Assembly: GCA_964510225.1 (NCBI GenBank)
Contig: CAZEAN010000085.1
Span: 1 to 25,259, forward strand
Direction of reading: 5' to 3'
Origin: CAZEAN01 sp964510225
GTDB taxonomy: Bacteria; Planctomycetota; Planctomycetia; Isosphaerales; Isosphaeraceae
Length of the DNA: 25,259 nucleotides
Of the stretch, positions 8,743-15,502 are shown piece after piece. A program made the position numbers and the translations under genes. The notes below the pieces were generated by a model. The model had not been told where the DNA came from. It searched no databases and saw only the letters and a list, made by a program, of their open reading frames with translations. The first letter of the stretch is position 1. Every line of letters starts with the position of its first letter.

Positions 8743-9165
8743 ATGAAGTCCTTCACCGAACACTTCACTTTCAACATTCCAGCGCGGATGGGCTTCCTCA
8801 ACATCACCCCTCGGATTGAGGAGGCCGTCCGTAAGAGTGGTGTGCAGGAAGGCCTGGTCTTGGTGAATGCGATGCACATTACGGCCTCTGTGTTCATCAA
8901 CGACGATGAGTCGGGTCTCCACGAGGATTACAAAAAGTGGCTCGAAGATTTAGCCCCGTTCGATGCTTCACCTCAGCGTTATGCCCACAATCGAACGGGT
9001 GAGGACAACGCCGACGCCCACATGAAGCGTCAGGTTATGGGACGAGAGGTTGTGGTGGCAATTACGGAAGGGAAGCTCGACTTCGGGCCTTGGGAGCAAA
9101 TCTTCTACGGTGAGTTCGATGGTCGCAGACCCAAGCGTGTTCTAGTCAAGGTGATTGGGGAATGA
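8743..9165 (+). CDS. yjbQ: YjbQ / UPF0047 family (secondary thiamine-phosphate synthase-like) protein
   Basis: A 140-residue full-length member of the UPF0047/YjbQ family. The C-terminal signature ITEGKLDFGPWEQIFYGEFD (residues about 108-127) is nearly diagnostic. The conserved acid and His positions are present in MHITASVFINDDES and HNRTGEDNADAHMKRQ. E. coli YjbQ has weak thiamine-phosphate synthase activity, but the physiological role of the family is unclear. It follows hppA by 51 bp on the same strand and probably shares its transcript. The stop codon at 9163-9165 directly abuts the decayed DUF7660-like gene, in the same reading frame. The ribosome binding site is weak. Confidence 0.92.
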   Translation: MKSFTEHFTFNIPARMGFLNITPRIEEAVRKSGVQEGLVLVNAMHITASVFINDDESGLHEDYKKWLEDLAPFDASPQRYAHNRTGEDNADAHMKRQVMGREVVVAITEGKLDFGPWEQIFYGEFDGRRPKRVLVKVIGE

Positions 9166-9450
9166 ACGATCACGGAACTTCACGAGTTGCTTGAAAAGGT
9201 CGATGTGCCAGAGTCATTTCTTGAGTTTGGGCGGAAGTTGCGGGCCGACAGAATACCAGAAGCCGACCAACCAACTGACGAGTTTGAGCCTGGAGTCAGC
9301 GGCTAGGAGAACTACACCGTCGAGAGTTTTCTTGAAGCGGCCATTGCGTAGGCTGACGATTCAAAGCTCGGTTCAGATCAAGGTTAAGTTGATGCTTCAG
9401 CGTGGAAGATGTTTGCAACTTTCCTGTATTGCGGCAAGGATTTCGAATAA
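9166..9450 (+). pseudogene. decayed DUF7660-like gene (three in-frame stops, start codon lost)
   Basis: One continuous frame of 94 codons directly after the yjbQ stop reads as a small acidic protein, interrupted by TAG at 9304-9306, TAG at 9349-9351 and TAA at 9385-9387, with its own TAA at 9448-9450. The rebuilt protein contains KVDVPESFLEFGRKLRADR, then stop-ENYTVESFLEAAIA-stop-ADDS, then SAWKMFATFLYCGKDFE. From memory this matches DUF7660, whose members carry GWEN...FLEAA.AWAEDS and end in FLYCGK.YE. Both TAG codons fall exactly where the family has conserved Trp, so each is one G-to-A change from TGG. No ATG, GTG or TTG stands at the expected start; ACG at 9166 may be a mutated ATG. The family occurs among orphan immunity-type proteins, but its function is not established. 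Confidence 0.75.
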
Positions 9451-9452
9451 AG

Positions 9453-9889
9453 ATGATGAATAAGAAGAAGACCGTCACGATAAACGGGCTACCGTTGCCG
9501 CCAAGCATCATCTCATTGAGGGATGACGGAAGATGGGGACATCCCGGCGACGACGTAATCAAGAAGGTTGTCCCCTTCCTCAACGAACCTGTGGACTCTC
9601 TCCGTTGACTCGATGAAACGCGAGTCATCTACACATTTTGCGGTGTTCCCTGAGATGAGAGGTAGCTGGTTCGTACTCGTTCCCGACCTCCCGTGCCGAG
9701 ATGTGAGCAAGTCGCTCTTCATCGCAGTCTATCGAGTTCCCGGTGACGATATTGGCAAAGCCCTCGACTTTCGGAAGGGTGCCGAAACTGACCCAAGCGT
9801 GATTGCCAGTGATTGGAGCGACGGAACGTGCACATGGATAGAGAGTCTCCGATTCGCTAGCTGAGTTCCTCCGCCGTATCGGCCTGTAA
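9453..9889 (+). pseudogene. frameshifted gene for a small uncharacterised protein (PGDD / ASDW motif family)
   Basis: Three adjoining frame segments combine into one protein of about 145 residues. Segment 1 (9453-9602) has LPPSIISLRDDGRWGHPGDD and PFLNEPVDSL. Segment 2 continues from about 9603 with SVDSMKRESS, SKSLFIAVYRVPGDD, ALDFRKG and VIASDW, ending at TCTWIE (9843). Segment 3 (9845-9889) gives VSDSLAEFLRRIGL and a stop. Restoring one CT to the CT tract at 9594-9602 joins segments 1 and 2; removing one base near 9844 joins 2 and 3. The rebuilt order matches a family of uncharacterised proteins that I remember with LPWLD, IAVNR-PGDD, ALDYR and VVASDW. I cannot name it securely; a link to SMI1/KNR4-type immunity proteins is possible. 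Only 2 bases separate it from the preceding pseudogene, so the two were a cassette. Confidence 0.68.
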
Positions 9890-10230
9890 AGAAAGCTGAT
9901 GTGTTCCGAGCCGGATGCCGAGAATGATCGCAACAACTTCATGGTCTGCCGAGGATGGAGCCAAGCCTCGCCGGAGCAAGTTCTGAATCCCTGAGCATTC
10001 CAATCGTGACTTATCTACTTGTTGGGTTTGCCCTCCTATTGTCGTCCGACGGCAGTAGAACGACAGAATCACAGTTGGACGATCTTGGCAAGGATCGCCA
10101 TCAGTGAGTAGACTCTAGGTTTGTCATCTCTCTAAGATTCCGAGTCGTCTCACGAACAAACCAACGTGACCTCAACATAAAAACAGATTGAGGTCGCGAG
10201 AGCCAATTACCAAGGGGGGAGTTTGCGAAG
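9890..10230. other. gene-free stretch between the decayed cassette and rpsU
   Basis: No recognisable gene on either strand in these 341 bases. A 50-codon frame from ATG 9955 to 10107 encodes one hydrophobic stretch (IPIVTYLLVGFALLL) but has no well-spaced ribosome binding site. A 71-codon minus-strand frame (9857-10072) resembles nothing known to me and overlaps the pseudogene end. The region probably holds further decayed sequence and then the rpsU promoter and leader. Confidence 0.5.
10168..10195 (+). promoter_or_regulatory. stem-loop in the rpsU leader
   Basis: Perfect 8-bp inverted repeat GACCTCAA (10168-10175) and TTGAGGTC (10188-10195) with an A-rich 12-base loop, 35 bases before the rpsU start codon. 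No T-run follows. Leaders of ribosomal protein genes are often control sites, so this may be a translational or transcriptional regulator; that is inference. Confidence 0.4.
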
Positions 10231-10419
10231 GTGGTGAAGCTACGAGTTCGAGCAGGCGAGTCTATTCAAGACGCTGTGCGCCGATTTCGGAAACTCTGCG
10301 AGCGTAGCGGGTTACGAAAAGAAATGCGTCGAAAAGCATACTACGAAAAGCCGAGCGAGCGTCGACGTCGCGAACAACTGAAGCGCCTTCGGAAAGCTCG
10401 GACGGCATCACGCGTTTGA
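10231..10419 (+). CDS. rpsU: 30S ribosomal protein bS21
   Basis: A 62-residue, strongly basic protein with the bS21 pattern: VKLRVRAGESIQDAVRRFRK, then CERSGLRKEMRRK, YYEKPSERRRR and a Lys/Arg-rich tail. bS21 binds near the 3' end of 16S rRNA and helps initiation. Translation starts at one of two adjacent GTG codons (10231 or 10234); I used the first, but initiation at the second would remove only one residue. The purine run GGGGGGAG (10214-10221) lies 9-12 bases upstream and is the likely ribosome binding site. Single-gene unit with a structured leader, convergent with purB. Confidence 0.93.
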   Translation: MVKLRVRAGESIQDAVRRFRKLCERSGLRKEMRRKAYYEKPSERRRREQLKRLRKARTASRV

Positions 10420-10445
10420 TCGATCTGTCATCCTTGATCCGTGGC

Positions 10446-11876
10446 TCAGACCGAAACTCGGTCACGTTGATTAAGTAGATTTGGGTAGCGATCCCGGATC
10501 GAGGCCACAACGCCCTGAAGGAATGCATCGACCTGTTCTGGGCACCGACCAATGAAGGCGTCGGATCGAAGAGTCTGGTTAAGGTCGATTCCTTCGAAGG
10601 TGGGATCATTCTGAAGTAACGTGATTAGCGGATTCTGATCTCCACCTTGCTTAATCGCCTCTGCCGCGGTCCTTGAGTGGATCCGGATCCGTTCGTGGAG
10701 ATCTTGCCGATCGCCTCCGTTTTTCACGCCTGCCATCAAGATCGCTTCCGTTGCCATGAAGGGAAGCTCGCGATCTACATTGCGGGCAATGACCTGAGGA
10801 CGGACAACCAAGCCCGGTGTGACGTCGAGATAGAGTGATAGGAGTGCATCCGCACAGAGGAATCCTTGGGGGAGAACGAGCCGTCGAATTGCGCTATCGT
10901 CTAAGGTGCGTTCCAACCACTGAGCCGCCGCTGTCTGAGAGGCAGCCGTGCTCTGAGCGATCAGAAATCGCGAGAGTGAGCACATTCTTTCGGCACGCAT
11001 CGGATTTCGTTTGTACGCCATTGCCGAAGAACCGATCTGATTTGCTTCAAACGGTTCTTCAAGCTCCTTGTCATGGGCGAGGAGCCGGAGGTCGGAGCCA
11101 AATCGATGGGCACTTTCCGCAAGGCCGACCAATGAGCCGAGGATCATCGAATCAAGTTTACGCGGATAAGTCTGTCCGCTGACGGGAATGATCCCCCGAA
11201 AACCGAAGGCTTCGGCAACTCGACGGTCGAGTTCCTCAACCTTGGCGTGGTCGCCGTCGAACAAGTCCAGGAAGCTCGCCTGAGAGCCGGTGGTCCCTTT
11301 GACCCCAAGAAAGCGGATCCCTTCGATCCGTCGTTCGATCTCTTCCAGGTCCAGGATTAAATCTTGACACCAGAGGGTCGCTCGTTTGCCGACCGTGACG
11401 AGTTGAGCCGGCTGGTAATGTGTATAGCCAAGGCAAGGCTCCGCTCTCCAGCGCTCGGCAAAAGTCGCAAGCGCATCAATGGCGCCGACGAGGCGATCGC
11501 GGATCATACCGAGACCATCACGGAGGAGGATGAGATCCGTGTTATCAGTCACGAAGCAGCTTGTTGCACCCAAGTGAATGATGGCACGAGCTTCGGGGAC
11601 CGCGTCACCGAACGTGTGGACATGAGCCATCACGTCGTGTCGGAGCTTGGATTCGTAGTTCCGGGCTGCCTCGAAGTCGATTTTCTCCACCGCCGCTTCC
11701 ATCGCAGCTATCTGCGACTCGGTGATCTCGAGTCCGAGCGAGCCTTGGGCACGGGCGAGTTCCACCCAGAGCCGCCGCCAAGTCGAGAATTTCCGATTCG
11801 ACGACCATAATTCAGCCATCGGTCGGCTAGCGTACCGAGTGATCAGTGGATTCTGATAGATCAGGTTCGGATCCAT
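10446..11876 (-). CDS. purB: adenylosuccinate lyase
   Basis: A 476-residue member of the fumarase/aspartase superfamily that in purine synthesis cleaves SAICAR and adenylosuccinate, releasing fumarate. Landmarks are HDVMAHVHTF (80-89), GATSCFVTDNTDL (103-115), the catalytic-region His in GYTHYQPAQ (H153) and the signature loop GSSAMAYKRNPMR (282-294). The usual Pro of that signature (SAMP) is Ala here. Length and motifs resemble the longer eukaryote-like ADSL form more than the short Bacillus form. ATG 11876 is a clear start, although the ribosome binding site is weak. It lies 55 bp downstream of the glutamate dehydrogenase gene on the same strand and is probably co-transcribed; both enzymes concern nitrogen metabolism. 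Confidence 0.94.
   Translation of the reverse strand: MDPNLIYQNPLITRYASRPMAELWSSNRKFSTWRRLWVELARAQGSLGLEITESQIAAMEAAVEKIDFEAARNYESKLRHDVMAHVHTFGDAVPEARAIIHLGATSCFVTDNTDLILLRDGLGMIRDRLVGAIDALATFAERWRAEPCLGYTHYQPAQLVTVGKRATLWCQDLILDLEEIERRIEGIRFLGVKGTTGSQASFLDLFDGDHAKVEELDRRVAEAFGFRGIIPVSGQTYPRKLDSMILGSLVGLAESAHRFGSDLRLLAHDKELEEPFEANQIGSSAMAYKRNPMRAERMCSLSRFLIAQSTAASQTAAAQWLERTLDDSAIRRLVLPQGFLCADALLSLYLDVTPGLVVRPQVIARNVDRELPFMATEAILMAGVKNGGDRQDLHERIRIHSRTAAEAIKQGGDQNPLITLLQNDPTFEGIDLNQTLRSDAFIGRCPEQVDAFLQGVVASIRDRYPNLLNQRDRVSV
10449..10463. terminator. possible hairpin terminator between convergent rpsU and purB
   Basis: GACCGA (10449-10454) and TCGGTC (10458-10463) form a perfect 6-bp stem with a 3-base loop, 30 bases after the rpsU stop. 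It also lies inside the last codons of purB, and no T-run follows, so the call is weak. Confidence 0.28.
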
Positions 11877-11931
11877 GGTGAGAGGTCTTTCTGAGGGCGT
11901 TGGACGCCAAGAGTGAGTCTCGATCGGTCGC

Positions 11932-13167
11932 TCAGATTCCGGCGAGGATTTTAGCCCGGCCGACTCTCCGGATCCCCAGGACGAAGGCTGCCGTTCTCAT
12001 GCTGACCCCGTGTTTGCGGGCCAGTTCCTCGACTGCAGCGAAACTCTGAACATGCCGTCGATCCTGCTCTTCTCTGATTTTGCTGAGATCCCAACGAAAG
12101 TGTTGGAGATTCTGGACCCACTCAAAGTAGCTTACGACCACGCCGCCAGCATTGACGAGAATGTCGGGCACGACTGGTATCTCCCTCGCTTGAAAGACTT
12201 CATCGGCTTCAGGCCAAGTCGGGCTGTTGGCGGCCTCGACAATCGCTCGGGCACGGACTTCGCGGGCGAGATCGGCATCGAAGACACCCCCCAGCGCCGC
12301 CGGAATCAAGACGTCAACATCGGCCAAGAGTACATCTTCATGACTACATGAATTACCCCCAGCGAACCCGGCGATCCTCCGCTTCGTGGCGACGTGACGC
12401 TGGAGCGCTGGGATATCGAGCCCTTCTGGATTGATGATGGCTCCATAGGCATCTGAGACAGCGATGATCTTTGCGCCGAGATCATGGAGTTCACGGGCGG
12501 TGAAGCTTCCGACATTACCAAATCCTTGGATCGCGAAGGATGCTTCGTCGACCGTTCTCCCTTGGAAACGCCGGAGGAACTCTCGGGTGATAATCGCGAC
12601 CCCGTGGCCGGTTGCCGATTCACGCCCTTCCGAGCCGTGAAGTTCTAAGGGCTTCCCGGTGACGACCGCAGGCTGGTGACCATGGAACTTGCTGTATTCA
12701 TTCGTGATCCAAGCCATTACCTGAGCATCCGTACCAGCATCCGGCGCCGGAATGTCTTTGTTGGGGCCGATAAAGTCGTGGACCTGCTGGACAAAACGCC
12801 GGGTGACACGTTCCAACTCACCGCGGGAGAGCTGGGTCGTATCGCAATTAATCCCACCTTTTCCACCCCCAAAAGGGATGTCGACGACGGCCGTCTTCCA
12901 GGTCATGAGGCTCGCGAGCGAGCGCGACTCATCTTCGTCAACAGCAGGATGGTAGCGGAGCCCGCCTTTGAAGGGACCGCGCGCATTATCATGCTGGACG
13001 CGGAAGCCGATGAAGTTACCGATTTCGCCCGAGTCCATTTCAATCGCCACTTCGACCCGAAGCTCACGCTCTGGCGTCGCCAAGAGCGTCTTCATATTCG
13101 TTGAAAGATCAAGGATCGAGGCCGCTTCGTGGAAGTAGCGATTCGTCGCCTCAAAAAACGCCTTCAT
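11932..13167 (-). CDS. glutamate dehydrogenase (Glu/Leu/Phe/Val dehydrogenase family)
   Basis: 411 residues. It interconverts glutamate and 2-oxoglutarate plus ammonia with a nicotinamide cofactor. Substrate-domain motifs are GFRVQHDNARGPFKGGLRYH (54-73) and IPFGGGKGGI with catalytic K103, followed by DIPAPDAGTD. The Rossmann motif is GFGNVGS (215-221), and the C-terminal part has NAGGVVVSYFEW. I favour glutamate over leucine or phenylalanine because of the length and the KGGLRYHP and PAPDAGTD motifs, but single residues decide specificity and I could not compare structures. Start is ATG 13167, because MKAFFEATNRYFHEAA matches family N-termini; the TTG at 13200 adds 11 unlikely residues. No strong ribosome binding site is visible. 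purB follows after 55 bp. Confidence 0.92.
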   Translation of the reverse strand: MKAFFEATNRYFHEAASILDLSTNMKTLLATPERELRVEVAIEMDSGEIGNFIGFRVQHDNARGPFKGGLRYHPAVDEDESRSLASLMTWKTAVVDIPFGGGKGGINCDTTQLSRGELERVTRRFVQQVHDFIGPNKDIPAPDAGTDAQVMAWITNEYSKFHGHQPAVVTGKPLELHGSEGRESATGHGVAIITREFLRRFQGRTVDEASFAIQGFGNVGSFTARELHDLGAKIIAVSDAYGAIINPEGLDIPALQRHVATKRRIAGFAGGNSCSHEDVLLADVDVLIPAALGGVFDADLAREVRARAIVEAANSPTWPEADEVFQAREIPVVPDILVNAGGVVVSYFEWVQNLQHFRWDLSKIREEQDRRHVQSFAAVEELARKHGVSMRTAAFVLGIRRVGRAKILAGI

Positions 13168-13264
13168 TAGCGTACTCAACTCGGACGTTAAACGAATCAA
13201 TAAAACCTGTTGAGTTGATCGTACTTCCTTCCTGGGGATCCCGCAACGATCCCGACGACCAAAG

Positions 13265-13280
13265 GAAGCGACTCGGCTTC
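13265..13280 (-). terminator. hairpin behind the MBL-fold hydrolase gene
   Basis: GAAGC (13265-13269) and GCTTC (13276-13280) form a 5-bp stem with a 6-base loop. An alternative longer pairing of CAAAGGAAG with CTTCCCTTTG surrounds it with one bulge. It lies 28 bases past the hydrolase stop. A second 6-bp hairpin (GGGATC/GATCCC, 13235-13253) follows. No T-run, so only a candidate terminator or gdh leader element. Confidence 0.35.
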
Positions 13281-13307
13281 TAGACCTTCCCTTTGACCCT
13301 TAAACGA

Positions 13308-13976
13308 TCAATACCCGGTCGATCTACTGCCAACAAACGGATTCTCTTGTCGTTCGACGCCGATCGTTGTGGTCGGTCCATGGCCTGGATAGATGATCGT
13401 CTCGTCGGGTAAATCGAACAATTTTGTCTGGATCCCTTCGATGAGCTGCTTCGAACTACCGCCTGGGAAGTCGGTCCGTCCGATCGAACCTGCAAATAGG
13501 ACATCACCGCCAATCACGACTAACGGATCCTCCCCGTGGAGCACAAAGACGACCGAACCAGGGCTATGGCCAGGGATCTCTCGGACTCCAAAGCAAACGT
13601 CGGCAATTTCGAACTGTTCCCCATCATCGAGCAACCGATCTGCCGGGGGGCTGGTGAACGGTAATCCGAACTGAGCACTGAGGTTTGCGGAGGGATCGGT
13701 CAGGAGGTGGGCTTCGTTTCTACCAATCAACAGAGGGGCTTCGGGGAATGCTTGTAGCATGGCCTGATTGCCTGCAATATGGTCACTGTGGCCGTGCGTA
13801 TTGAGGATGCCAACCAATTCCAGATTCTCTCTTTTCAGGAATTCGAGAATGGGGTCGGTCCGGAAACCGGGATCGACAACAATTGCCCCAGTTCGGTCCG
13901 ACTTCCAGAGAAGGTAAGCCCACTGTTCGAATGGAGGTGACAGGAACGCCTCAATCCGAGTTTCCCGCTTACTCAT
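13308..13976 (-). CDS. MBL-fold metallohydrolase (glyoxalase II-like)
   Basis: A 222-residue cytoplasmic metallo-beta-lactamase-fold protein. Metal ligands are visible: THGHSDH (H61, H63, D65, H66), H137 in IPGHSPGS, D158 in GGDVLF and H199 in YPGHGP. GSIGRTDFPGG and TTIGVERQENPF are typical of the small glyoxalase II-like/YcbL group, which hydrolyse thioesters such as S-lactoylglutathione or related substrates. It lacks the extra C-terminal helical domain of true GloB, so I call it only glyoxalase II-like. ATG 13976 has GGGAG about 10 bases upstream and overlaps by 8 bases (ATGAGTAA) the end of a small upstream frame. The gdh gene follows after 140 bp. Confidence 0.9.
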   Translation of the reverse strand: MSKRETRIEAFLSPPFEQWAYLLWKSDRTGAIVVDPGFRTDPILEFLKRENLELVGILNTHGHSDHIAGNQAMLQAFPEAPLLIGRNEAHLLTDPSANLSAQFGLPFTSPPADRLLDDGEQFEIADVCFGVREIPGHSPGSVVFVLHGEDPLVVIGGDVLFAGSIGRTDFPGGSSKQLIEGIQTKLFDLPDETIIYPGHGPTTTIGVERQENPFVGSRSTGY

Positions 13977-14368
13977 CGTTCAAATGCTCCCAACTATGTT
14001 GATCGTTGTTCGTTTGTTCGACGCACCAAGTGTTGTGCTGTCTCGACGGATTGTAACGCTGGTTGTAGTACATTGGAAAAGCGACATCAGAGGGATTTAA
14101 AGCGAAGTGGGCGACCAGATCGATCCGGAGAATCAGGACCTTCACAAACAAAAAGAGAGTCCTCGGGCTTCTCGGCCTCGAAATTGCCGATATGATTCTC
14201 AGTGAATCTCGGACCCGCTTGAGCAATCCCCGTCCCTACATCTCTTTTGATTCAAACTAGTCGATCATCTTAAACTAAGGACCGGAGATGACGTCAGCAT
14301 CATCCTCGATGACCGCGAACCCCCTCCATCCTCCGACCCGGAGACTTCTTTACCCGAGGGCACCGATC
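13977..14368. promoter_or_regulatory. divergent gap between the MBL hydrolase and DUF1571 genes
   Basis: 392 bases with no firm gene. Both divergent promoters should lie here. A minus-strand frame of 85 codons (13969-14226, TTG start) overlaps the hydrolase start by 8 bases but resembles no family I know. The frame of the DUF1571 gene is open to an earlier ATG at 14288, which is less likely than ATG 14369. No convincing -35/-10 boxes could be assigned. Confidence 0.45.
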
Positions 14369-15502
14369 ATGCTTAGTCTCAACGGTAAGATGATCGCCAC
14401 AGTTGCCTCTGTTGTCATGGCGATCGGGGTAGCTTCCAATCAAGTTGCGGTTGCCCAACATGTGATCGATCCTCAGTCAGTTTCCTTCTACTCGACCGCT
14501 CCACCCCCCCTCGACTACCCTGGCCCGATCCCTCAAGGCCTCGAATCGAACCTCGCCGATCCTCGATCTTCGGGAAATGACAATCGTGGAGTCGATGATC
14601 AATACGTCCGGCCTGCGGAACTTGAACCTGAGCGATTTGAGACCGATCAGTCGGAATTGCAGAATTTCGCCTTCAATCCTCCTGAGCCGTCCGCGCCCAC
14701 GTTCCCTCCAATCGAGTCGCCGGCGCCGACAACTCCCAGTCTAGGACTTCCAACTCCAGAAGCTGAAGCAAACCGTCCTGCGGATCGGAACGCTCCAAAT
14801 CCTGAGGCGGAGCCGATTGCATTTGCGAAGGCAGCGATCGCTGACTGTAAAATCCGCTACCAGTCGGTCAGTGATTACACCTGTGTCTTCCAGAAGAGAG
14901 AACGGATCCGGGGTCGCTTGAGCAAAACGAACCAGATGCTGATGAAAGCTCGGACCAACCCCGAGAGCGTTTACTTCAAATTCTTGACGCCGACCCGAGG
15001 TCGCGAGGCGATCTACATTCATGGCGCGAACCGTGGGAAAGCGATTGTCCACGATGTCGGCGTAGGTAAGCTCGTCGGCGGAACGGTCTGGCTCGATCCG
15101 CGATCGCGGCGGGCCATGGAGGGCAATCGCCATCCGATCACTGAAGCTGGGATCGGTAATATGATCGACAAACTGGTCGAAGGCTGGGACCGCGAGATGA
15201 ACGCGCAAGATAGTGTGGTCGAAATCAAGGAAAATATCAGGGTCGATGGTCGCCCTTGTATCATGATCGTCTCGAACCACCCGGAACGGAGCCAACGCTT
15301 TACATTCCACGAGGTCCGAGTTTACATCGACAAAGAACTTGGGCTCCCGATTCGGTTTGAAGGGTATGATTGGCCCTCACGACGAGGTGGGAAGAAGGTT
15401 TTGCTCGAAGAATATACCTACCGAAATCTTCGGCTCAACGTTGGATTAACGGCACGAGACTTTAATCCCTCGAATCCGTCGTACTCCTTTGGACGTCTCT
15501 AA
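14369..15502 (+). CDS. secreted DUF1571 protein
   Basis: 377 residues from ATG 14369. A signal peptide (about 1-30, ending near VAVAQ) is followed by a long Pro/Glu/Asn-rich, probably disordered linker (about 35-150) and a DUF1571 domain (about 155-377). The domain shows CKIRYQSVSDYTCVFQKRER, ESVYFKFLTPTRGREAIYI, a WLDPRSRRAM strand and the closing NPSYSF. DUF1571 is common in planctomycetes and resembles outer-membrane lipoprotein-sorting folds (LolA/LolB-like); its function is unknown. ATG 14369 is preferred to ATG 14288 because GAGGG lies 8 bases before it and the signal peptide begins directly there. The 3' end overlaps the convergent SGNH gene by 41 bp. Confidence 0.87.
   Translation: MLSLNGKMIATVASVVMAIGVASNQVAVAQHVIDPQSVSFYSTAPPPLDYPGPIPQGLESNLADPRSSGNDNRGVDDQYVRPAELEPERFETDQSELQNFAFNPPEPSAPTFPPIESPAPTTPSLGLPTPEAEANRPADRNAPNPEAEPIAFAKAAIADCKIRYQSVSDYTCVFQKRERIRGRLSKTNQMLMKARTNPESVYFKFLTPTRGREAIYIHGANRGKAIVHDVGVGKLVGGTVWLDPRSRRAMEGNRHPITEAGIGNMIDKLVEGWDREMNAQDSVVEIKENIRVDGRPCIMIVSNHPERSQRFTFHEVRVYIDKELGLPIRFEGYDWPSRRGGKKVLLEEYTYRNLRLNVGLTARDFNPSNPSYSFGRL

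Noticed and set aside
9166..9450. Reassignment of TAG to Trp or programmed readthrough
   Set aside because: A TAA also interrupts the frame and the start codon is missing. The intact genes checked here do not appear to use TAG internally, and at least two end in TAG. Decay explains all lesions.
9857..10072. 71-codon minus-strand frame
   Set aside because: No recognisable motif, overlaps the 3' end of the frameshifted gene, and lacks a ribosome binding site.
9955..10107. 50-codon plus-strand frame with one hydrophobic stretch
   Set aside because: GAGG directly abuts the ATG with no spacing, there is no family resemblance, and it lies in decayed sequence; more likely chance or a remnant.
13235..13253. 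GGGATC/GATCCC hairpin before gdh as a riboswitch
   Set aside because: Single short stem with a competing local palindrome; too little structure to claim a riboswitch.
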